From NCBI GenBank assembly GCA_036924285.1, contig JAYKYS010000007.1, positions 7,812,001-7,876,000 of the forward strand: DNA of 64,000 nt, read 5' to 3'. This document shows, piece by piece, positions 11,674 through 22,500 of this stretch. The position numbers and the translations under genes are program-made. Position 1 is the first letter of the stretch; each line of letters starts with the position of its first letter. The DNA is from Asterella californica (lineage: Eukaryota; Streptophyta; Marchantiopsida; Marchantiales; Aytoniaceae). The notes below the pieces were generated by a model, which saw only the letters and a program-made list of their open reading frames with translations, was not told the DNA's origin and ran no database searches.

Positions 11674-13017
11674 TTATTTATTAGTGTTATTCACACTTCT
11701 AGAAAATCTGCGGAAGTAGTATATTAGCTCATTATTACATTGATGAGTACTACATTCAGTTCTTATTTTTCTGCAAGGAGAGAGTTCTACACTAAAGAAC
11801 AAGGAGATCATCAAAGTGCACTGGATATATACTTCTTCAAGTTGGTGATACTTCAAAGATTGAGAATAGTTGATAATATTAGAAGAGATGAGAACCAAAT
11901 ATGTTCTTGACTAAATGATCAGCGACATAACGCAAGGGACGGAGTCCTAAAATATATGTATCAGAGACGAACACTCAGAATACAAAGAACACAACACGAA
12001 GAAATAGACATTCAAAGTATTTGGAAAAGTGAATTTTTAAGAGATATGTTAATAGAGCTCTAGATTGCATTAATAAATGTCATGGTACATGGTAAGCTAA
12101 AATTGACTACAGCAGCTATGTCGTTTGTCAATCAACATACATTTAATTCTTTTTGTCTTCGAGGCAAATGGTCTCACAAAATTAAGTGTGGACTAGACTA
12201 TAATCACACCCACACTATGCAAATTACCAGACTAATTACTACGGGGTGTGTAGTAAGGCTTTGGTTTAACATGGAATTCGTTATTTGTTACTACTTTATT
12301 TGTATCAATGTATTTATCTTATTATCCTTTCCAAAATTACATTGAGTCTTCATAATAATTCCTCTACTTCAAAACTCTCATATTCAGTTCTAACTAATGT
12401 CTATATACATTATCATAATTGCTTTAATTGGATAATCAATTAGATTATCCAATCTTGATGATTACCTCGAGAACTTCTACCAGTAGAAATACAAGTGATG
12501 TATATACGTATACATAACAACAAAAAATACCTCAGGAGTTCGCCTAATTTGACTAGTGCCTAATTCGTAGTTCATTCATAGCATCACTCTTGTGAACTTT
12601 TAAGTAAGGAAATGAGAGACGGGGGTAAGTATCACTCGAGAGGCAACTATAATTGCGCAATTTATTCCACCTTCGTGGTTGAGGCTCACCTGACGTATCT
12701 TTGGTTACTGCAATAGGGTGAGCCAAAGTTGAAATATTTTCTTCATATTGTCTCCCCAGGGGTTAGAGTTACGACTGTGGCTAGACTTTCAAGGACGATT
12801 TCTGCGAGCACATTAAATCCAACTATTTTAAAGAAAAAATAATGAAGAATTCATTCTTTTAATTTAAAGTGAAATTTTTCAGTGAACTGCGATAATATAC
12901 AAAATTATCTGATCTTATTTTATGGAGTTTTTGCTCTGGATTTCTGGGAATCTTTCAGCTTAACTTTGACTCCCTCTAATATAATGGTTTTTTTAAGTTA
13001 AGAAGACGAGAATGTGC

Positions 13018-13180
13018 AAGGGCGTTTAGTTTATCACCTAACCTCTCAGACGAAATGGGTTAAGTGATAAATTAAATGATGTAAAAAATAATATTATGAC
13101 AGGACTGCAAACCGCGTTTATGGTTCCAGTTGTGTGCTGCAACCCACTTCTCTTATGGGTTTTCCTTGCACGATCAGGCA
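13018..13180 (+). repeat. Family-1 repeat copy, fragment
   Basis: It begins with the family hairpin: TTTAGTTTATCACCTAACC at 13025-13043 faces GGGTTAAGTGATAAATTAAA at 13057-13076. Two matches to the internal core follow (CGCGTTTATGGTTCCAG near 13113 and CTTCTCTTATGGGTTTTCC near 13147). The conserved end motif is absent or too decayed to see. See the finding on this family. Confidence 0.55.
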
Positions 13181-13384
13181 TTTACTATGGAGTTAACATA
13201 TAATATATAAAGAGATTTATATTTTAATTTGAAATTATTAAATGTTTTCTCTATAATATTTATATAATTTCTATTAACATCTCTTCGGCACCTGCGTTAT
13301 AGTGTATGGTCCACTGATATTTGTAAATCTTTTACTTTTCTTTTACGTTTGTCTTTTTCTTCCGCTTGCCAGAACTACATTTTG

Positions 13385-14255
13385 GATGTATATTCACCTC
13401 CTCCATCTTTAGATGGAGATGGCAAATATCCAAACGTTTAATTTATTATCTAACTCTCTTACCCTGGATATATTTAGGTTACCTATACTATATGTTTTTT
13501 ATGTAGCATTTACTATTCAATGATATATATTTTAGAAACTTTATTTCAATATACTGTTATTTATTTGTTAATGTATTATTTTTCTATACATCAAAAGATA
13601 TACTCGTCATATATAACGTATATCTTTCTTTTTCATACTTGACTATAATAAATAGAAGGTATATTTAGGTTCGATTATTGAGTCCAGGTTGACAACTAAA
13701 TATTATGTGTAGTAGTAAATTATATATATTACGAGAGGTTGGTATATCTTAGGTTTAAATATACTTTATTCTATCGATTCAAGAAACTTAATAACACTTA
13801 GATGATGTTCTTGTTTGGAACTATAGTATATTTAATTCTCATCTTCATCTTTGTATTGTCTTGATTTAAGACTCTCTATAATATCAAACTTGAGTTGTAT
13901 GTGAATTAATGTTCACATATCAGATCGTTTGTGAATTTTTCATTCATAAAATCGCCTCTATTTGTTCTTAGAGGTTTTATTCAGACTTAGTATCCATTTA
14001 CTACCAAACATTAAATTAATATATTAATAGAAACAAGCTCCATAGTTGTACTTTTAGAAGCACGGCAGTCTGTTCAGTCCTTATGGTTTATATCTCGATC
14101 TTCTTGCATTTCCAGGCATGGACTAATAGTTAATATTTATGAAATATTTTACTGATTTTTATCTATTTATTATATAATTTTCATTCAACATTATATATTT
14201 ATCTGATATCATTAGATGAGCAAAAGTTCTCAGAAATTCATCGAGCATGCATATT
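13385..14255 (+). repeat. Family-1 repeat copy, expanded by internal insertion
   Basis: The left end is TATATTCACCTCCTCC followed by the small CATCTTTAGATG hairpin. The internal part CACGGCAGTC...CCTTATGG...TTTCCAGGCATGG starts near 14062. The right end is GAGCAAAAGTTCTCAG then AAATTCATCGAGCATGCATA, ending near 14253. The copy is about 870 bp because roughly 500 bp of AT-rich sequence separates the left end from the core, probably an insertion. Confidence 0.65.
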
Positions 14256-14924
14256 ATTTAGCTATTGACTTTCAACCCAATTATTCTGATATGACACTTG
14301 TTTGAAAATCTGATTCCATATTTTTTTCGGACTAGTTAATGAGTTCTATATAATTTTCTTCTCAATTTGAATAAGTTACGATTTCCACTCGATTTATCGT
14401 TCTTTGTACAAGAAGTAGCATATTTGGATGGTTGTACATATAGAACATAAAGTTATTCATGTTTAATAAGAGCTCAAACACCTTTCTCTCTCACGTGGAA
14501 TTGATAAGATGCAATAATGAAGTGGTGTAACCATCTTTTAAACAAGTTTTCAGATTCATCCATCATAGCTACTGTTTTTGAAGCTCTAAGGTTTCTTCTT
14601 TTCTTTCTTCATCTCTTAAGCGTATAAGTTTCCGTTCTCTCTATTGTTCTCCCTCAGTGTGACAAAATCAACTCAGTGACACGCTTACATAAACTTGCAT
14701 ATAATAAGCATCCCCATCGGGCTTTTGGCAGAAGATGGCGGTTCGAGGGGGTTGGAGAAAAAATCCGGAACGTCGGTTGGTTAACGGCCGGGTTTAGTCT
14801 GAAAAATTAAACGTGCTGTTCTCGTGCCGAAATAACGGGGACCTTCCAAATGCCATTTTTCGCGGACGGTTGACGGCCAGGGTGATTGACTTCGCACGTA
14901 GCTTTATGAGTTTATGACTTCACT

Positions 14925-15080
14925 ATTTTTACAAACTCTTCAGTTAGCACAGTGAGAAATGTTCTCGTTGACAAGTTGTAGGTCCAGAGTTCGAGCCCAA
15001 GCACCCCTGCCTTGAAAGACCGTAAAAACCGTGCGTGCAGAACTTCAATAATTTATGGAGAAGGCAAGTTTGAAGAGAAA
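14925..15080 (+). repeat. tRNA-derived SINE candidate
   Basis: A pol III-like internal promoter is visible. A-box-like TTAGCACAGTGAGA lies near 14944 and B-box-like AGAGTTCGAGCCC near 14990. Their spacing is what an intact tRNA-like head would give. The sequence TTCTCGTTGACAAGTTG between them could be a degenerate anticodon arm. No acceptor stem closes, so it is not a functional tRNA gene. A non-tRNA body and an A-rich stretch follow (about 15055-15085). No second copy was found in this window. Confidence 0.45.
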
Positions 15081-15239
15081 AATCGAACCCTAGCATAGTC
15101 TAAAATGAACCGAAACAGAAAAAAAATTCTTAGAATGATCGAAACCAAGGCCATGAGGAAAATACAAGCACAAATCAGTCAGACAGTCGGGGTGAACGAG
15201 ATGAGGTGAATAAGCAATGTGTGATAAGGTTAGTGAACG

Positions 15240-15470
15240 GATAATATTAACCTCTTCTATCTTTTGATGGAAGAGTGCTACAAGCTTCATTTGTTACTTA
15301 ACTCTTTTTATCGACTAAAATATTTATTGAATATATTATAATAGTAGACAACCGGCAGGAGTTATACAATTTGAAGCGTGTTGATGTGGAATTCACTTAT
15401 GGGTTTTCACTTCATGGTTGGGCAGTTCTCTGCATGGTTAACACTTAACACTTAAACATTAAATTTGATT
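15240..15470 (+). repeat. Family-1 repeat copy, degenerate
   Basis: The left-end-like segment AACCTCTTCTATCTTTTGATG with GGAAGAG is followed by TTTGTTACTTAACTC (half of the family hairpin). The core CACTTATGGGTTTTCACTTC starts near 15397. The right-end motif is not recognisable. Confidence 0.5.
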
Positions 15471-15696
15471 TGCAAAAGAACTTAGGGGTGTTCTTGTGTA
15501 GAATAACGCTCGGGAAAGAGGGTAGAGAGAAGAGAACGCAAGACTGGACGTGGAACCCTATCGTTCCGAGCATTAAACAGTTTAAAATATTCCAGGTTTG
15601 AGTAGGTAACATGTAATACATTAACAAATTTCAGATTCTGGAGTGATCTTATAGTTTCCAGTGAGCTTATGTTTTGGAGTGGTTTACGGTTTTATT

Positions 15697-16001
15697 ATGC
15701 ATGCATAGTCACCCTCTTCCTAGTTCGGAAGAGGAGGAAATATGCATTTTCATTTAATTAAATTAATGTATTATTAAGTACAGCTTCCAGGACTTGTACC
15801 TTATGAATCACGGCAGTCGAGTAAACACTTATGGCTTTTCTCCTGCTCTCTCGTGTTTCCAGGCATAGGTTAACAAATAATATTTATAGAACTTTTGAAT
15901 TATTTATATCTATTTAGTGTACATTGTTTATTTAACATTTATATATTTCTTTCATAACAATAAACGAGCAAAAGTTTCCCGAAGTTTCGAGCATGCATAT
16001 A
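15697..16001 (+). repeat. Family-1 repeat copy, nearly full length
   Basis: About 300 bp. It begins ATGCATGCATAGTCACCCTC, has a short hairpin (CTTCC...GGAAG), then GGACTTGTACCTTATGAATC, CACGGCAGTC, CACTTATGGCTTTTCTCCTG and GTGTTTCCAGGCATAGG. It ends GAGCAAAAGTTTCCC...CGAGCATGCATAT near 16000. One of the two best copies for defining the family. Confidence 0.7.
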
Positions 16002-16137
16002 GACTAAACATACTATGAGTAAAACACTATGAAATACAAACAACTAGTGAGTTCCAAATCCAAAATGTTTTATCACCTGCATATTGATACATTATGTTTT
16101 ACTCTCTTTTTCATTACAAGCTACGAAGAAACATTAT

Positions 16138-16365
16138 TCTTATATTCACCTCTTCCCACTGAAGAGAGAAGAGGACTGTAAGCTTAGTTTATTACCTAGT
16201 TTTTCCTTAAAAAAAGTTAGATAATAAATTAATGTGTCAATTACATTAATTCGTTTTGTTAGCGCAGGCTGTCATACTTGTGGTCTCAAAGACATGTGAG
16301 TCTACGTTTCATTTATGGGTTATATTTGGATCGTCTTGCAACTGTGGCTCCATCGATCATTTATA
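16138..16365 (+). repeat. Family-1 repeat copy, 5' part
   Basis: It starts TATATTCACCTCTTCCCACT, followed by a GAAGAGAGAAGAGG hairpin half. The second hairpin, TTTATTACCTAGTTTTT facing AAAAAGTTAGATAATAAA, lies at 16188-16229. The core TTTCATTTATGGGTTATATT is followed by TGGATCGTCTTGCAACTGTGG (16305-16349). The end motif is missing. Confidence 0.65.
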
Positions 16366-16471
16366 TTTCTACATGAATTCACTTTTTCTTCACAATTTAC
16401 TACAACACTTACGTCGTTTGCTATAACGAGCTTATTATTCCTTAAGTCTAGCAGCGAACATGATTCGGGGT

Positions 16472-16508
16472 TTGCCTTTAACTTAACTTTAAGTTAAGTT
16501 AAAGGCAA
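16472..16508. repeat. Perfect 37-bp palindrome
   Basis: TTGCCTTTAACTTAACTT and its exact reverse complement, AAGTTAAGTTAAAGGCAA, are separated by a single base. It is followed by a further partial copy of the arm (AACTTAACTTTAACTTTG). Such a near-loopless palindrome may mark a small inverted-repeat insertion or a break-repair event. Confidence 0.9.
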
Positions 16509-16509
16509 T

Positions 16510-18170
16510 AATAACTTAACTTTAACTTTGTTGATTCATATATTAGAAAACGTAGTGGTCCATTTCCCTTCCTTGTAACAGATCAACGTGTTCTTTCCTG
16601 TCTTGCAAAATGACGAATTAGCCAATAGAGATCAGCCTCGTGTCCTTTCTTACCCAGAGGCTGCTGACCTGTTCCACCTCCAAGTTCCAGCTGATATCAA
16701 GTCGTCGAAAGTATGCCTCCCTCTTTGTCCAGACTCCATCGCCCATCATTGATCACGCACGACCATCTACAGATCCTACCAGTGGCTACGCTCGGCCCAC
16801 AGGCCTAAATAAACACGGCTAGACACGAGGAACAAGTCCTTCTGAAGATGAAACTCCTGCTGTGGCTGGCGACAGAATTCATATATAAATATGACTACCG
16901 GAGCTACTTTCCCCTTTTCTTCCCTCGACCTAACACTGTGCAGAGTTGATATTGGGACGCAGCAACCTTTTCGCCAGCATGCGCTTGGGCAGTGGGGTCC
17001 AGTCACCAGAGTCCACAGTCCAAAGTCCAAAGGTTTGAGTTTACCGTATACGAAGGGTTGGGAGGGGTTCGTTGTGGAGGTAGAGTTCGTCCGGACCACC
17101 GATGACTCGAAGGCTGACTTGATGGTTAGTTGTTCCACATTTGGCTCCCGGAACTTTGGTAGAGCCAGTCAGTGGCATGACTTCGGATGTTGTGAGTGGC
17201 ACTCGAACTCGTACTTGTCACAGATTACCGACTGCTGTCTGTTGTTGTTCAGCTTTTGTGGCCGCGGTCCAAGGCCAGAACCTGTCGCTTTACAAGGACA
17301 GACGACCGGGCACTAAAACCAGGGCTGCGTGAACTACGAAAGTCAATATTCTAGTATAAAGTTTGTGTGGGAATATATGTATATATTCTCTATGTGAACG
17401 ACTCTGTAATGTTTTAATTCTAGCTTTAGTTGTATATTTGATAATTAATATCACTATTATCTTCAAAACCTAACCCACGGGCAAGCAATACCGGAATAAA
17501 AGAAAATTTATTTAGTTCGTGAGAAATATTTTATTAGTTTTATTGAAAATTATTTGATAATTTACACATCTTGGATATGTTTATGTTCTCTGTCTATTTT
17601 ATAAATATGTGTGTTTTTCTGATCTCATGATAGATAAATCCACACTGTATAGAAAAAATTTATATTTTAAGCTTTTCTATATCTTCGAGTGTTCGTGTAC
17701 TCTTTGGAAACTGACGTCGCATTGTTTTTTTTCATCTATCCTTCGATATTGACACAAGGTCTTGTTTCCCACTTGCAATAAACATTATAAAACAATAATT
17801 TATCCAAAAATCCAAGTCTAACAAGTAACTACCCATTCGAGAATAATCTTGTTGATCTTTAACATACCTTACTGCTTTTCAAATTTGCTATATTCGGGTA
17901 GCGAAAACTAAATTTGATTATTTTTACTGTTCATGGATTGTTTCTGAGGTGTCTGATAATATTTTTGATAATTTATTCATTTTGCATACTATATTGATAT
18001 AATTTACTATTTGTCCCTAGTTCAAACAACAAGGGTTTTTCTGTTATACGATCATCAAATATAGAAGATTGTCGTAACATTCATTATTATTTAAACAAAT
18101 AAATGTTTTCTTCTGGCATATTCCTATAGCTCTACTTAATATTTAACACAGTTCGATAGTAAAAAGAAAG
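16510..18170. other. Intergenic stretch with a GC-balanced island, no gene recognised
   Basis: From about 16560 to 17340 the DNA has higher GC and carries overlapping open frames on both strands (for example 16891-17316 plus and 16776-17138 minus). No family motif is recognisable in any of them, and choosing one would be arbitrary. It may be a degraded gene fragment or the interior of an unknown element. From 17340 to 18170 the sequence is AT-rich and I see nothing. Confidence 0.5.
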
Positions 18171-18171
18171 A

Positions 18172-18452
18172 CTTCTTTGCATATTCATCTCCTCCCTCAG
18201 CAGATGGAAGAGGTGAATATGTAAATTTAATATCTTGTTTAAATTAAGTGTGTCTATCAGCAGTCTCCCATACTTCCAGTTCCTGAATAGGTTTATGTCT
18301 GGATCGCCTCGTACTTTAAATGTGCAATTAACATTTAACAATAACAATTTATTTTTCTTTATAATTTAATATAGATTTTCTACATAATATTTATATTCTT
18401 CCCGACCAAAGCGAGCAAAAGTTCTCTAGAAGTTCATATTGCATATATATTT
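18172..18452 (+). repeat. Family-1 repeat copy, compact full length
   Basis: About 280 bp. It begins TTTGCATATTCATCTCCTCC with a hairpin (CAGATGGAAGAGGTGAATATG). The core AGGTTTATGTCTGGATCGCC comes next. It ends GCGAGCAAAAGTTCTCTAGA then AGTTCATATTGCATATAT. The first bases (TGCATATTCA) and the last (TGCATATA) resemble each other rather than forming a long terminal inverted repeat. Confidence 0.7.
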
Positions 18453-18454
18453 TA

Positions 18455-19545
18455 CCTCCAATGTAGGTACAGATTCACGATTCTCACATTCTTTAAGTAG
18501 CGAATTTGAATAACAATACGCTACCCTATCGAGCATTTTGTTGGCAGAGGTATGGTTAGTAGAGTCGAGTAGAACAGCCCTGGAATGATCACAATAAAGC
18601 AGTTTATCAGGACGTTTTACTTTCCTCTTTCTTTAGTGAATTAAGTAATTGATATTTAAGTGTCCTTGGCTCCAACTGATGATGTCTTCCCTACACAGTG
18701 TGTACTTTCAGTAAGAGGAGGAGGTTGACGTGGTCAAGGGCCCTATGCATGCGTGAGGGTACTGTCTAGATTATGTTGTCTTGACTTGTTGTAATAAGAC
18801 AGAATGAGATCAACTGGCAGCAGCAGGAGCATAATCCTCCACGATCTGATGCCCTCCAGATTTCTCCTGCTAATCCGTCCAATAGTTTCCAACGACAGCG
18901 TGTTCCCACTTGCAGACCAGACCACAGTCCACTATTTTAAGGAGCACTGTGGAGAGCGAGAGAGAGAGATGAGATTTTCAGGATCCGTCCTTGTTCCGAG
19001 ATAGGTCACTTTACGGTCACGCTTTGGGAGACAAAATCCTTCTCTTCGCTCTTTTCCAGACGTCCGTGAGAACAACGTCTATCACCCCACAACTTTATAG
19101 GACCACAGGCTCTCAGATGGCACTGGCTCCAGAGTCCATAATCCTCGTAGCGCTTTATTACTCGTCAGAGTTGCCGGGATGAATATTTCCTCCGACGGAT
19201 ATCTGCTGCCGGTAAAAGGCTTGTTATGCGGTCCGATCCGATCAGGGAAATCACTCAGGAGATATAAGTGGTAAGAAATTTTCTAAGAAAATTAATATAG
19301 AGTCCCTCTTAGGGTGTGGCCCCACTACGTTCATCTACACTCGTCTTTTTCTCTCGTACGTGTGTGGCACCATACGTTTATTTAGACTCGTTTTTTTCTC
19401 TCGTACGTATGTCGCTGAGGGTTGATAATAAGCTAGTGTTTCCAGTTTCCAGCTCTCGTTTTTCAGTTTCCTGATTAAGTACCTATTTGTTTCACCAACC
19501 ATGTTAACTGTGTATCGTAATGCATCTAGAATTTTCAAAAACAGA
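18455..19545. other. Intergenic stretch, no gene recognised
   Basis: Moderately GC-rich between about 18640 and 19250, AT-rich elsewhere. Short open frames occur on both strands (18743-18925 minus, 18804-19004 plus) but match nothing known to me. A direct repeat with TCGTCTTTTTCTCTCGTACG near 19340 and TCGTTTTTTTCTCTCGTACG near 19388 is spaced 48 bp apart. Confidence 0.45.
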
Positions 19546-19549
19546 CAGG

Positions 19550-22500
19550 TGAATGGAAACCTATAGTAGTGTCACAGTTTCGCAAAGTAATGCAGTGTCA
19601 TGAGTGTGAGTTTAATGAGACAGAGGAAGATCATGATGCATTCTCCTTGACATGCCTAGAACCGGACATGAAGCTAGCTGTCGCCATGCTATCATCACAA
19701 TCTTGTGATATGTTCGTTTGTTCAATGTTCGTTCATTCATGTGATCACTCACATGCTGCTGGTGCTGTTTGTTCGTTCGCGTGCGCATCTTGGTACTGCT
19801 TGGTTCGATTACTTCTTTACGCATAGTGTTATGTGTGGCATGAATAGTGCGTGGATGAACTTCTCAATACTCGAGCTCTTGCATTACGTATCGGAGTTAT
19901 CAAGACGATTGACACGAGAAAAATTGAAGCGAGAGAGATTGAACCAATGCATTGTTCGATGACTACATGAATGTTCATTAAGTCCAGGATGTGGATCATG
20001 TGAATTCATAGGAAGAGATTGAACATTAGAACGTGGATTCATTGTAACGGTGGTACCCAGATTCATCACTTGTAATCAATTATAACAGAAGGCTATAAAC
20101 GAAACGTAATGTACTGTGACAGCGATTCATGTTGGAGATTCAAAACCGCAGTCTGGAGATGAGAACGATCGTACCTATCTTTGTTTTAATATTTAGCTTC
20201 TACTGCATAGTAGTATGTGAAACAGACGAAATGCGAGAAGACAATATGATAGTGAGATGCAGCAAGGTGACTATGTAACATTGATGCTAGGTGACTGTAA
20301 GAGAACACACAGACTGTATGCATATGCTTCATGTGGGAGCAATACTATCAGATTTTTTGAATTAATGCATGATTCAGTTCTGAATCTTCTGTTTTTTTTA
20401 ACGGTTGATCGAATGTTGTAGCATATTGTCATTCTTGTTTGTTGATTGCTCCGTGACATAGATAGGAGTTGCTTGATAAAGTCTGTCCTCATCAAGAAGC
20501 ATGTTACGATCAATGTAACAAAGATTAGTCATTAGTAAGCTTTACACGGTCTCACAAAAGACACAACTCTTTAGATTTAGTAATATTCAAAACCTGTAAT
20601 GTATGTTACAATAAAGTTGCGAGGAGGGTGATAACACAACAGAGTTTGACAAAGATGAGGATCTTTCATTCTTAGTAACTGTGGAGTGCGAGCTTTCAGA
20701 AATCGTAGACATTGTGAAAGAGTGTTTTCATGATGAGGAAATCAAAGATAATATCATTTTCTTCCGAATGAAAGTTCGTTTGACTGATGATTCAATCACC
20801 AGTGAGTTTACGAGTTGGAATTCAGAAAATAACTCTGTTGTACTGACTTATTGACTTAAGACGTATGCTATTCTATACTTAGACACTGCCTCTAGCTATT
20901 ACTGGGACTGTAAAAATCCACAGGTGAGCGAGAAACATACGTCTTTGTACAAACCAGCTTGTGGTGTGCATCTCGCTTTGATAGAATAACTTATAGGACC
21001 CAATAGGCAACTTATAGTTCGTAGAGGGTGCAGGAGAAAAAACGGAAAAGAGAAAGATTTGAGTGTGAGAGAACTGTAAGTATTTCTATAGACATGGAGC
21101 AAAAATCAATGATTGTGATGTGCTAGCATTTGTTGATTCACGTCAAGCCAATGTATAAACTCAAGTTTTTTTCTGCTGCCACTGTCACCTTTTTAGAAAG
21201 GATCCCTAATTTAAACATCCGCAAAACATAGGTGTATTGAATGTTGTGTGATAGAGGCATTATTAACCCTTTGAGTATAACAAAGACATAGGTAAATTTA
21301 TGGATATCAGAGATCTAGTGAAACCGTTACTACATGACATAGATGATGAAATGAATTACGCCTCCTTGTTGATTCAAAGTTTGGCTTTTGCTTCCAAGAA
21401 GTTTATTCGAGTGTCGTATGATCAAACTGATAGCTATATAGTCTTTGCTTTCTGCACACCATTTTTTGAGCAAGTAAGAGCTGTACGTGAGATTGTGAGG
21501 GACTCAACGTTCAAAACTAACTCTATGTGTTTTGAGTTATTTGTGATAGCTGTAAATCCTGGTGGATTCGACATTCCATTATCATACTATTCAATCTCTA
21601 GACGAGCAATGGTAAGAAAACGTGTGGGGTTGAGTCTAAATTATATCGTAAATCCGTGTTGATTGCATGGTTTGTTGCTCTCAAGGATAGGTCTACGACA
21701 TGTACTTGCCCTCACAGACAAAGATAGTGGTCAGATTGTTACTTTACGTGCAACTTTCTGTCTCGATGTATATCCAATTATGCCTAAATCATGCTCAAGC
21801 TAGCATCAATGTGAAATGCATGTCATTAGGTAAAGCTAATAGGTCTTATGCAAGAGTTGAGGTCTCTTTTGTATTCCCATTCATAGACCTTTTATGGATA
21901 CTTAGCTCGATGCAGCGGGTTCAAAATGTGATTTAGATAACATCTTGGTGAGAGCTTATCAACTTATTCACAAGGCACTATAATTTCTTGCAGTTCATTA
22001 CAAACACAGCAGGTGAGTTCAAAAACAGCAAAGCTTTGCATCTAGCGAGATTTACAATCAGTGTAAGATGCATAACCTCGTGCTTTTAAAAAGTTATCTA
22101 TGAAAGAGTGGTACACTCCTTCCAAGTGGAAGAGCTATTCAGTCGAGCGTCGAAACCATTCTTAAGTTTGTCAAGGACAACAAATATAATAGAAAGTCAC
22201 TGGAGAAAGTTTAAACATGATTACAAGTATACGTTAAAACAACCTCATCTCGATAGGTTAACTCTAGTGGTTCCAGAGAGGTGGGTGATGTGCAGACTCA
22301 ATTACAGCGAGTGCTTAATGATAGAGTCCACTCTTCGTGGTGAGATCAATTTAGAGTGACATGACGTACACTCACACCCACCATGTAAGTGGCAGCTATC
22401 ACACTGATGTAAAATAGTGGACGTGCTCATGCCTTAGGTACTCAATTTCGCTTATTTTGCAAGCATCTCATCGTATTATATGATCAAACCTTCACATATG

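Larger units (their letters stand above)
9020..13010. other. AT-rich intergenic stretch
   Basis: No gene is recognised. A 67-codon open frame starts at 9021 and has balanced, protein-like composition over its first 50 residues (DLNQLPSVNFNAECKIRQIC and on), but I know no family for it. Simple repeats are present: TATATA/TATC runs at 10677-10710 and a long TA tract at 11626-11669. A GC-rich hairpin lies at 10866-10915. A weak hairpin made by GGCTCACC and GGGTGAGCC lies near 12685-12725. Confidence 0.6.

Noticed and set aside
12685..12725. GGCTCACC...GGGTGAGCC hairpin as a regulatory RNA
   Set aside because: Eight-base arms with a long loop are expected by chance in a window this size.
16891..17316. 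141-codon open frame on the plus strand as a gene
   Set aside because: No recognisable domain, overlapped by an equally long minus-strand frame, and no splice context; probably chance in a GC-balanced patch.
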